This document shows, in pieces, positions 55,370 to 64,000 of a stretch of 64,000 bases of DNA. Source of the stretch: Oehlia diaphana (Eukaryota > Glomeromycota > Glomeromycetes > Glomerales > Glomeraceae). Position 1 is the stretch's first letter. Each line of letters opens with the position of its first letter. The position numbers and the translations under genes are program-made. The notes beneath the pieces were generated by a model that did no database searches, was not told the origin of the DNA, and saw only the letters and a list, made by a program, of their open reading frames with translations. The stretch covers positions 1-64,000 of the forward strand of contig QZLH01000474.1 in NCBI GenBank assembly GCA_003833135.1, given 5' to 3'.

Positions 55370-56830
55370 ATGCCTTGTCAACTTATTTATGATTGCCTTA
55401 ATAAAATATTTGAATACTTGGAAGAAGATAAATTTACTTTGCATTCATGTTTATTAGTTAATAGCTTATGGCGTGAAGCTTCTGTTGGAATTTTGTGGAG
55501 AAATATTTGGAATTTTAAATATAGTAATCGAGTGGATGTAATTACACGAATTCTCAGTACTCTAGTCGCTTGTCTTCCCAATAGATCAAAAGATCTTTTA
55601 TGTAAGAATGGAATATTTATTGCAACACCAACTTGTAAACCTCCGTTGTACAATTATGCATCATATTGCAAAGTTCTTTCAATTCGTAAAATTGATCAAA
55701 TGATTGAATATGTTCTAGAAAATCAACAGATTACAAAATCTAAAAAATACTTATTATTGGAAGAAATATTAAAAATGTTTATGATGAATCAAATTATATC
55801 CTTAAAATCATTGGATTATTATTCAGGAGGATATCCGGAACGTGATTATTATATCTATTTTTCCGCTTTTTCTGGAGCAAAAGAGTATTTAAAGAACCTT
55901 TCAGAATTATATTGTAGTTCAGATATTTATTACAAATTTTTTTATGAAATATCTCAAATATGTCAAAAAATTCAAACTTTAACTATAAAATTTAAAGATG
56001 TCATCTCAGATGGATTGGAAAATCTAATTTCTTCTCAAAAAAAACTAAAACATTTAAAACTAATACAAGATCCTGATGGTGTATGTTGGACCGAAATTAT
56101 ACCTTCTTTAACAAAACATCCTATTGAATTAACAACATTATACCTATGTTCACATTTAGAAAATGTACCACTATCATTCATAGATAATTTTAAAACTTTA
56201 CAAGAACTCGTTTTATCATTTAAATCCGAAGAAGCATTTTTAAATAATTTCGATCAATTACAATACGTTACGTTTCCAAGATTAAAGGTTTTAAAATTCT
56301 TAGATGAATGTCCAAGAGTTGAAATTTTAATTAAATTTTTAGAAATCAACGGAAAGAATTTAGAAGAATTATATGTAGAGAATAATGATAATTTGTTAAA
56401 TTTAAATATAGCTAAATTTTGTATAAATCTAAAATCATTATATACAATATTTAAGGATGATGAAGTTGAAACTTTAAAAGTAATTTTAAGTAATTGTCAA
56501 TATTTAGAAAGCATTGGAGTTTGGTGTGATGGTGAATATTTAAATGAAAAGGATTTTTTGGAAATTTTGGTAAAATATTCATCAAAAAATTTTAATGAAC
56601 TAAGAATATGTTATGTTTATGATGGACCATCAGAAATATTTCCGGAGGAACTGGAGGAATTTTTTATAAATTGGAAAAATCGCATACCACGAAAATCCCT
56701 TTCTTTTATTCTTAAGGGATATTGCGTAAAAAGTTTTGAGAATAAAAAAGAAAATATGAAAGTAATTGAAAAATATAAAAAATTGGGCATTATAAAGAAA
56801 TTTGAAATCGAAAATTTTAGTGAAGAATAA
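55370..56830 (+). CDS. F-box protein with divergent leucine-rich repeats (2)
   Basis: Intron-less, 486 residues from the ATG at 55370. That start puts the F-box-like segment (LIYDCLNKIFEYLEED, then SCLLVNSLWREASVGILWRN) at the very N-terminus, as in its relatives; the longer frame upstream would need a non-ATG start. The remainder consists of irregular LRR-like units (KLKHLKLIQD, TTLYLCSHL, LQELVLSFK, NLEELYVEN). It is probably an SCF ubiquitin-ligase adaptor of the same expanded family as the gene at 47248-48768, though clearly not a recent copy of it. No target can be named. Confidence 0.78.
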   Translation: MPCQLIYDCLNKIFEYLEEDKFTLHSCLLVNSLWREASVGILWRNIWNFKYSNRVDVITRILSTLVACLPNRSKDLLCKNGIFIATPTCKPPLYNYASYCKVLSIRKIDQMIEYVLENQQITKSKKYLLLEEILKMFMMNQIISLKSLDYYSGGYPERDYYIYFSAFSGAKEYLKNLSELYCSSDIYYKFFYEISQICQKIQTLTIKFKDVISDGLENLISSQKKLKHLKLIQDPDGVCWTEIIPSLTKHPIELTTLYLCSHLENVPLSFIDNFKTLQELVLSFKSEEAFLNNFDQLQYVTFPRLKVLKFLDECPRVEILIKFLEINGKNLEELYVENNDNLLNLNIAKFCINLKSLYTIFKDDEVETLKVILSNCQYLESIGVWCDGEYLNEKDFLEILVKYSSKNFNELRICYVYDGPSEIFPEELEEFFINWKNRIPRKSLSFILKGYCVKSFENKKENMKVIEKYKKLGIIKKFEIENFSEE

Positions 56831-57367
56831 AATAGTGGCCAGTTGATTTTGATCGATTCTTAGTATTTATCGTTGATCAGCTTCAAATCACGGCTTAGAT
56901 GGCTCAGCTCCTGACCGGATCAAAAGTCTCAAGTATGCGAATATGGGATAGAGACTCATTAATATAGAAATTCTTAAAATCTCTAAGAATTTTTTATTTA
57001 GTCAAATAGAAGGTGATTTAAAGAAATTAATATATACAAATATATACAAATAATGATAACAATTCATTAAATGCATCTATAGCAAAATTTTTGTTCAAGT
57101 AATAAATTTGATTTAAAGATTTCTATATATATTTGAATAACGGAAATTTAAATTACAAGCAGAAAAAAAAATATTCTCCTTAAATTATTACAACTATATT
57201 ATTATTAAATTGTCCTTTCATCTAGAAGATATGAATTACATCAATAATTATTAAATAATTATAGTCCTTTCTCAAGTTATAATTTCTAAAATATTTAAAA
57301 TGTCTATAAATGTGATTGACGAGCGTATTGGATGATATAGAGATTTGTTGTGAAAGCAAAAAAATCA
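56831..57367. other. Intergenic region between convergent genes
   Basis: AT-rich spacer between F-box gene 2 (+) and the first Cys-rich gene (-); nothing recognisable inside. Confidence 0.5.
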
Positions 57368-58400
57368 CTACGATGAAGGAAGTGCGATATAATTATCAAA
57401 CTCGTCTTCAAATCCATTGAAGAAATCGTCCACTTCGGGAACAGAACTTAATTGAAGCGGAAGATTAATAATTTGCATGTTTTGCATGTTTGCGGAAGTG
57501 CCAGCATTTCCGACATCAACGGAGTTATCTAGATTAACCTGAGGTAAGAACAAATTCGAATCATCATTGGCGATATTATAATCACTAGGACCTAATTTTT
57601 AAAATCAATTAAATAATTAAATTTAAATAATCTTTAATTTAAAAATTAAGAGAGGTTATACATACCAATATATAACTTTTTCATGGCTTTGGTTATATGC
57701 GATTTAATCAAATCAAAACTAATTTCCTAAAAATAAAGTTTTGATTTTAATAATTTTAATATATAATTCGAAATAACGAAATTTTGTTACTTACACCATT
57801 AACCCTAATCGGTTGTCCAGAACTTGCACTGTATAATATCCATCCTTGGCCATTTAATTCTTCACTAAACAAATTAAGAATATTGTTGTATATTTCTTCC
57901 GGTGTGGCTTTAAAAATTTTGATATTTTCTTTGATAAGATTTTTATTTTTCAAATTAAGCCATAAGCTCGTCCCTTTTTTTGGGATCCTATTTGATAATG
58001 CTTTATCAAAGCATATTAAATGTTTTATAGTTACTCTATCAGTTCTAGGTCTACCGGCATTACGACTAATATTCCTTGCGTGTGGAAGTGGCGTTATTTG
58101 TGTGGTAATGGTAGAACTTGGAACAGCAATTGAAGTAATTTGAGTATTATCATGATTCCAACGATGATGGAAACCTAATGGATGACCACAATAAGTACAC
58201 TTATATAAAGTTTCTTCTTTATAACGTTGACAATCGCAATCACGTCCGTTGCATCGTCCGTACGGATGTTCATTTATATTTACAGATGGAAATTCATGAA
58301 ATCCGATGCTATGGTTGCAGAAAACACATTCATCCTTTTCGTTTTCTTTTGCTCGATAGCGTAAACAGGGACATTCCCGTTTTTTACATTTATTATCCAT
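57368..58400 (-). CDS. Cys-rich duplicated-motif protein of unknown function (copy 1)
   Basis: Three exons (57795-58400, 57666-57726, 57368-57591) give about 296 residues. The N-terminus has two similar metal-binding-like units, each with a Cys cluster, then Tyr-Lys/Arg, CxxC and a G-F-H ending: unit 1 has CLRYRAKE, CVFCNHSIGFHE; unit 2 has CQRYKEET, CTYCGHPLGFHH. Paired Cys and His suggest zinc binding (inference). A Ser/Thr linker and a GRPRTD motif resembling an AT-hook core follow, then a conserved block with VTIKHLICFDKALSN and IPKKGTSLW. The 61-base middle exon encodes a conserved EISFDLIKSHITKA-type segment. The acidic, hydrophobic C-terminus (VPEVDDFFNGFEDEFDNY) resembles an activation tail. 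A nuclear regulator is one possible reading. I do not recognise the family. A paralogue lies at 60365-61344. Confidence 0.68.
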
Positions 58401-60364
58401 TATGCTAAGTAAATATAAATATAAAATACTTAAATAAAAATGCGTTTATGTAATTTTATTTAATTTTTTGTTTGTCAACTAAAAATTCAAAAGGAGTGAT
58501 AACGGGGACTAGGAGTAAATTTATAGAAACTGTCGTACTACATAGGTTCGTCATCTGGGGTTTAATGGTTGATTAGGTGTTACAACTACAGGTAACAAGT
58601 AGTTTAATGTGAGTTTAATTGAAACCATTATTATATTTGTTAATAACGGCACAAAATTATAAAAAAACGAACTTCGATTATCGAAACTTTCAATGTCATT
58701 CGCTTACAAAATTCGGTTAAATGAACCAAGCCATTCGTTTTATTAAAGTTTGAAAGAAACATCAAAATGAAATTAATCTTAAGAAATACTGAAAACTGAA
58801 ACCACGACAATTTCAATCGAATTTGTCATCGTTGGCCTATTGGCCATTGAAAATAAATAATAAATGTCAGACTAATATAATGGTTCAAATTTTTTAATCA
58901 TTCGTTTAGAGGTATATAAAAATTTCTTCTACTTGTTGAGGAAAAAATTCTCCAACTGATTTATTAGATTTATTTATGTATTTTTTTTTGATAAAAGTGA
59001 CAAGTTTTATGCATATATTTTAACCCCCAGACTTTGTCTGATCACCATCTGGGATTAAACTCATCAAATCTGTGTTTTTATCCCGGATTTGATTTTTTCT
59101 CAGATTTATATTTAGAATTTTAATTAACATTCATTATGTCATTTTGCATGTTATCGTATCAAATATCACCTTCTTTGATTCTGTACGACATCCTTTCATG
59201 ATCCTTCTATATATAACTCAATATATGGGGGGTAACATGTCCTTAAAAGTATACATAATAATCTCTTACGAATTATCACATGATCAGATTAACTTTCTGT
59301 ACCATTCGCCAAATTGGCATTTATTTTGAATAGAATATTTTAATTATTAAAAATTCAGTAATATATACAGAGTAAGAACATTTAAAGATGGCTCATATTT
59401 AAACAAAAACTATTCAGGATTTGTCCGTCCATATAAAATGATAAAGTGTAAGCGGATCTAAGTTACAGCGTGATAAGAAGTAAAACGGTGCCCATAAACC
59501 AAAATATTGGATAATCTTAGTATATATTTGATAAATTTTCTAGATGCAGATTTTAATTTGCAAAAGATAACTGTACAACTTAGTAAATCTAGAATTCTCT
59601 TTAGCATATATTATCGGTTCTAGTAAATATATATTGCGAATTAATTTCTTTCGGAAGATTTACTATTGCTGCTAGCATATAATTAATAAAGTATTTCATT
59701 TACCAAATAAAAGATACTATTGCTGGTACATCATTCTTTAGATATAATGATTTTCCCGATTCCAGCATTTCCGTTCTCTTTTATCTAAGATTTATGCGAG
59801 AAATCGCAATGCATCTTTGGGATGACATGAATTATAATTGTGAAACGCGAGATTTAATTAAATATTAGTATAAATCTTGTAAAACAAGATGGATAAACTT
59901 TATCAATATAAGATATAGTAGAACGAGCGAAAATAAGTAATTGTTCTTTATGTCGTGAAATATCGCCTGACAATAATTATTTTCAATCTAATTACTAAAG
60001 TATTAAAGTACGGATTATACAAAAATTTAACATCATCTCCAGAAAAAAACACTATCGCTGATTTTTATCACCTTTCGTCGCACTTTATTTTTTATAAATC
60101 GTATACACGAAAGAATGTTAAATTAAAAATACATTAGATGTTTTAATGGTACTTGTCTAACTTGGCGTTAGACTCCTCTCACGGCTCCACGCGTTTTATA
60201 AGCAATAAAAATACTTAAAAATAAAAAAAAAATGTTATTGTTGTTATTAAAATAAAAACTTTAAATATATATTTATTATTACTAATTCATCCGCCACGAT
60301 TATAAACAATTAAATTAAGAAGTGGCTTAAAAATATTAATTATTAAATACGGTAATATTTAATA
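58401..60364. other. Intergenic region between the Cys-rich paralogues
   Basis: About 2 kb, AT-rich. The small ORFs at 59144-59329 and 59955-60137 lack coding character. I saw no repeat shared with the flanks of the two paralogues, nor an RNA gene. Confidence 0.5.
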
Positions 60365-61344
60365 TTAGAAATAAGTGCCATTAAAGAAAGTATAAGTATT
60401 CTCAAAACCGTTATTATTTAATAATTGGGGCGGCAAATTCTCAATTATTTCAAGGTATTCTTCACTAGATGTACCACCATTAACATGATTATCCGTATTA
60501 TTCGAAGTTGAAAAATTCAAATTTATTGATGAATCGATATCAGGTCCTAAAAAAAAAGTAATTTTAATTTAATATAAGAAATAAAAAAAAAAAAAAAATT
60601 ATATATATTAATTCATATATACTGTACATACCAATATATAATCTTCGATTTGCTTTAGTTATACTTGATTTAATCAAATCAAAACTGAGTTCCTAAAAAG
60701 AGAAATTTTCAAACTTAATAAATGAATAAAAATATAATTTTAAAAATAATTTTGTTACTCACATCATTAATTTCGATTGGTTTTCCTCCTTTTGGACTAT
60801 ATAACTTTAATTTCACTCTTTGATCGTTTATTCCATATAAATTACGGAATTTGTCTAATATATTATCAGCTTTAGAAATTGAAACATTTTCTTTGATATG
60901 TCCCTTATTCATCATAATATTCCATAAATCTGTTCCTTTTTTTGGAATCTTATTTGATGATTCTTTATCAAGAAATACTAAATGATTTATTGTAACACTA
61001 TCAGATACAGGTCTGCCAACATTACGAAAATTTCTTGTACTTGATGAAGTTGGTGGTATGAGTATGGAAGAACTTGATGTTGTAATTGAAGTAGTTGGCC
61101 AACTACGATGGTAACCTTGATAGTGACCACAATAGACACACTTATCCGGAGTTCCTTCTTTGTAAATTTGGCAATAACGACATTCTTGGCATTGTCCGTA
61201 CGGATGTTCCTCAATATTTATATTTGAGAATAGAATTTCATGAAATCCAAAACTGTGACTGCAGAATAAACATACATCTTTCCCAGCTTGTGCTTTATAA
61301 CGCTGACACTCGCATATACCATATCTACATTTACTATCTCCCAT
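60365..61344 (-). CDS. Cys-rich duplicated-motif protein of unknown function (copy 2)
   Basis: Three exons (60763-61344, 60632-60692, 60365-60546) give about 274 residues. It is a tandem paralogue of the gene at 57368-58400 with the same intron phases and an identical middle exon length (61 bases). The two Cys/His units are conserved (CQRYKAQA, CLFCSHSFGFHE; then CQIYKEGT, CVYCGHYQGYH), and unit 2 is preceded by EEHPYGQC, matching NEHPYGRC in copy 1. The central block is conserved (GRPVSD, VTINHLVFLDKESSNKIP, KKGTDLW), as is ELSFDLIKSSITKA. The C-terminal tails diverge, but both end in an acidic/aromatic stretch. I chose the ATG at 61344, which starts MGDSKC like MDNKC in copy 1, over a non-ATG start five codons upstream. 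Function unknown. Confidence 0.68.
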
Positions 61345-62798
61345 TGTAAGTAAAACCACCGGTTCTAAAACAACAAAATATATATTGTTTAAATAAAAAG
61401 ATTCGTTCGATGAAAGATGTGGAGTAAAATATAGAATCAGACAGGGAAATGGATAGTTGCATTCAATGAAGGTAACAATAATGAATTAGTAAGATTACGT
61501 TTTTTAATCAACGAAGGTATATTTATAAGAAACTGCCAAGTAAATGTTAATTAGGTGTTACCGAGTACATGTAACCATCGCCTACATTATTATTATTCGC
61601 CCGCGGCCGAACCAATTTTTTGATACATTTTTATAAAAATGTAAATTTTATAAAAGTGAAATTATAGATTTCCGGTTTAAAAGTACTTAGGTTGTTAACA
61701 GTATTAGAGATTAATTTTTTTATAAAAGAAAAAATTTCTGAAAATGGAAATATAGTATATATATATAATTCATGTACACATTCATGCGGCTGAATTCATG
61801 GTGTTACAGCATATATTTTATGCATCTGACCTGAATTTTATTTCATCTTAATATTTAAAAGACACATCGACACGCATAGTATCACTTTATTTGCAGATTA
61901 TCAGGGGCGGTAACCTTTTTTGATATAAGGCACGCGAAAAATTAAGAATATGTTGTTTTATCATCTCGTCTGCTGAGGTGTTCGACTCAAATGATCCAAA
62001 GATGCCACTTTTAAAATTGGTTGCACATGTCCAAATATCTTATCTGGGAGACGCTTATAAAAAGAATATAATTATAGACACCCGATATAACGAACTCTCC
62101 GGTTCACTGAAAAAAATCGCTATATCGAAACTTTTATGTTTAATATAATGGTTTTTTATATGTTTATATATAAAATAAATCTTAAAAAATCGCTTTATCG
62201 TGACGTATCGAGATCTGACTGTACATCACTGCTTGCTCCGTCAACATATTATATTTACATAAGGATTATATATCTAAATTTTAAATTTATCAACGATTCA
62301 TTTTATTGCAAGATCTCTTATACTTTCGACATCATATGACATCATATTTAATTGATAGCAAGCATCAATATAGCTTTATTTTTCGATACACGGTTACATG
62401 TCACACCCCACACCAAACTCATAACACAAATACATAAAGTTAATAAAAAGAGCTCAACGTGGACGAAATCTATAGAAAAATGACAAGTCCACTCCTTGAT
62501 AGTTTATAAAATAAATCAGCATGTATAAGTGGATAGAAAAAAGATCATGAGCAGATGAAAGAAAATGGAAAAATAAATTTTATAATTATAATATCTAAGA
62601 TATGATTTAATATGTCAAAAGTGGATATTCGGTTGTATTTACGGGTAAAATATTTCTTTAATGTGAGATTATTTTTATCCCTATGTTTTGGGTTCAACTT
62701 TCCCGCAAAATTTACAGGTAACTTATTATAGAAAATATGTTTCGAAGTATTTTTGCATCTATACGAACGAAATTTTATTCACTAAATACCAGAAATTA
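61345..62798. other. Intergenic region with possible transposon end fragments
   Basis: No ORF of coding character. A 140-base stretch at about 62080-62222 has pogo/Tigger-like end sequences, listed separately. Confidence 0.5.
62080..62222. mobile_element. Possible remnant of a pogo/Tc1-mariner-type element end
   Basis: The stretch begins with acccgatataacgaactc, contains aaaaaatcgctatatcg and, 73 bases on, aaaaaatcgctttatcg, and ends with tatcgagatctgactgta. Terminal sequences of pogo/Tigger-like elements commonly read like cagtcagatctcgatataacga. Here the right end matches that in reverse complement and the left end only in part. No transposase is present. This rests on sequence resemblance recalled from the family, so it is tentative. 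Confidence 0.35.
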
Positions 62799-63120
62799 GG
62801 CTAATTGTCTTGCTGTTCCTAGCGATTCGGTTGGGAATCACACAACAACATGTTGTTACAATCAAAATTATCAACGAAGAATCTGTCCATTTTCTCAGAT
62901 CGCAAATTAAAAAAGAACATAAACCCCGATTCGATGATATTCCAATTATTGGATTGAAGTCCGTGGGATTGAATTAAATTCAGATAAAGTGATAGCATCG
63001 GTTAATGCTGAAGGAGTACTGCAAAGCGTAAACAATGGGAGACAGGGCGAAGGACGGGCGTTGATTCCGATGTCTGATATTATTGATCATTTCCCCAAGC
63101 AACCTTCTAAAAAAGATATT
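62799..63120 (+). pseudogene. Decayed Crinkler-type (CRN) N-terminal domain
   Basis: Three frames together resemble the ubiquitin-like N-terminal domain of CRN-family proteins: a start similar to NCLAVPSDS in one frame, then VVTIKIINEESVHFLRSQIK and KEHKPRFDDIPIIGLK in the next, up to a stop near 62977. A third frame follows with IELNSDKVIASV and LIPMSDIIDHFP. At least two frame changes and the lack of a usable start codon indicate a pseudogene or relic rather than an expressed effector. In this class of protein, the N-terminal part is followed by a variable effector region; none is recognisable here. Confidence 0.5.
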
Positions 63121-63399
63121 TTTTTTTATTATATATTTAAATATTCAAACACTTCAATAGTGAGCAGTGTTTTCTCTGTGCCATTTTTTTATGTATTAGT
63201 TGTCGCTTCGGGCAACGTTTTTTATTTCATAAATAAAAGTATTATCTTATCAAGGAACGGGTCACGTGCAATGCCTGTGCGACATAAAACCATATACAGT
63301 ATTAACGCTTTTCCCAGAAGTAAAATTTTATCCTTCGGTCCCACTCCAGAACGTAACACTATTTTTTATCCGAGCCAAAACAACGTATAAATATTCGCT

Positions 63400-64000
63400 A
63401 TGTCTGAAACTAATACACCTGCCTCCAAGGACGAAGTTAAAAATATGATACAGCTTAGACTTATCTCTTTTTTTGCAAGAACAGGACTTAGTGCTTAGCG
63501 AAGAAGCTCTCAAAATTTTAGAAAATGAAGAGGTTAATGGCCGGGACTTTCTCAAGACCACCAAGCAAAGATTTCGAGAATATGGCATGAAGGGAGGACC
63601 TACGACAAGGCTTGCAGACTTTGCTAAGGAGTGTAAGGAGAAAAAGAAGCGCTCATTCTCCACACACAAGACCCAGAAAGACTTGAAAGAGGTGCTAGCG
63701 AAGCATGGTGTTGATGGTAATGGGATAGGCACAATCCGTCAATTTTCACCAAGTAGGTCTGGCTTACTAACATGAATTAGTATGTGAGAGTGTTTGCTAA
63801 CTCTTCATTCCATTCTAAGTAACCTATCCACTCAAAGATGATGATGAGGAATTGCTACAATGTGTAAGGGAACTAAAGCGCCGGTTGGGGAATATGGGAA
63901 CCGTACTTGCTGATAGCAACGAAGCTATGCGGTGTGAATATATTTCGGCCATTCTTTACTCTTCGCTCTATATCATCAAGAGAATAACCAAAAAAGAACT
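63400..64000 (+). pseudogene. SAM-like domain gene with one-base frameshift, runs off the window end
   Basis: The ATG at 63400 starts MSETNTPASKDEVK, a typical start of a large SAM-like family in Glomeromycotina (recalled family knowledge). The frame then hits a stop at about 63496, while the rest of the SAM-like domain (LVLSEEALKILENEEVNGRD, FREYGMKGGPTTRLADFAK) continues in another frame. The switch falls in a run of seven T at 63468-63474. Loss of one T would restore the frame, so this is either a real disabling mutation or a homopolymer error. After a likely intron (63753-63819, phase 1), the frame continues as LLQCVRELKRRLGNMGTV and EAMRCEYISAILYSSL to the edge of the window without a stop. 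The C-terminal part and therefore the function are not visible. Confidence 0.6.

Noticed and set aside
60130..60200. tggcgttagactcc..., resembling part of a tRNA-Ser/Leu
   Set aside because: I could not fold a cloverleaf or find a T-loop ggttcgaat at the right distance.

Overview
This window looks like nuclear DNA of a Glomeromycotina (arbuscular mycorrhizal) fungus, close to the Rhizophagus/Glomus group. The reasons are the strong AT bias, many short phase-consistent GT..AG introns, fungal-type housekeeping genes (NECAP, VPS4, MCM3, SSK2-like MAPKKK, GDE1-like SPX/ankyrin phosphodiesterase), and families that are abundant in these fungi (divergent F-box/LRR proteins, DUF4419 proteins, Crinkler and SAM-like genes). 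The assignment is inference from gene content. I saw no rRNA, tRNA or CRISPR array.

Left part (2.0-26.7 kb) is gene-dense and conserved. In order it holds: a PHD+JmjC histone demethylase (JHD1/KDM2 type, +), a STE20/PAK-like kinase with a predicted membrane-spanning first exon (-), an SSK2/MEKK4-type MAPKKK (-), a NECAP endocytic adaptor (+), the ESCRT disassembly ATPase VPS4 (+), a GYF-domain protein of the GIGYF/Smy2 type with a long polyQ stretch (+), a J-domain co-chaperone (-) and replicative helicase subunit MCM3 (+). I rebuilt exon structures by hand. With one exception in the MAPKKK, every junction kept the frame.

Middle part (26.7-45.5 kb) is gene-poor. Two DUF4419 paralogues of 373 codons each face one another tail to tail. 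Between them lies about 4 kb of degenerate tandem repeat with seven or more copies of 440-610 bp. Further right are an AIG1-like GTPase with a glycine-zipper segment and a Cys-rich tail, whose start codon alone forms exon 1; a 629-base assembly gap bordered by homopolymers; a type II membrane PC-esterase; and a small secreted basic protein. Simple repeats, a candidate 153-bp MITE with perfect 18-bp inverted ends and a minisatellite also occur.

Right part (47-64 kb) holds two F-box/LRR-like genes, the ten-exon GDE1-like gene (SPX, ankyrin, GP-PDE; relevant to phosphate and glycerophosphodiester use), a pair of tandemly duplicated Cys-rich genes of unknown function with identical intron layout, a decayed Crinkler-type N-terminus, and a SAM-like gene with an apparent one-base frameshift that runs off the end. 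The window therefore reads as a conserved block on the left and a fast-evolving accessory block on the right.
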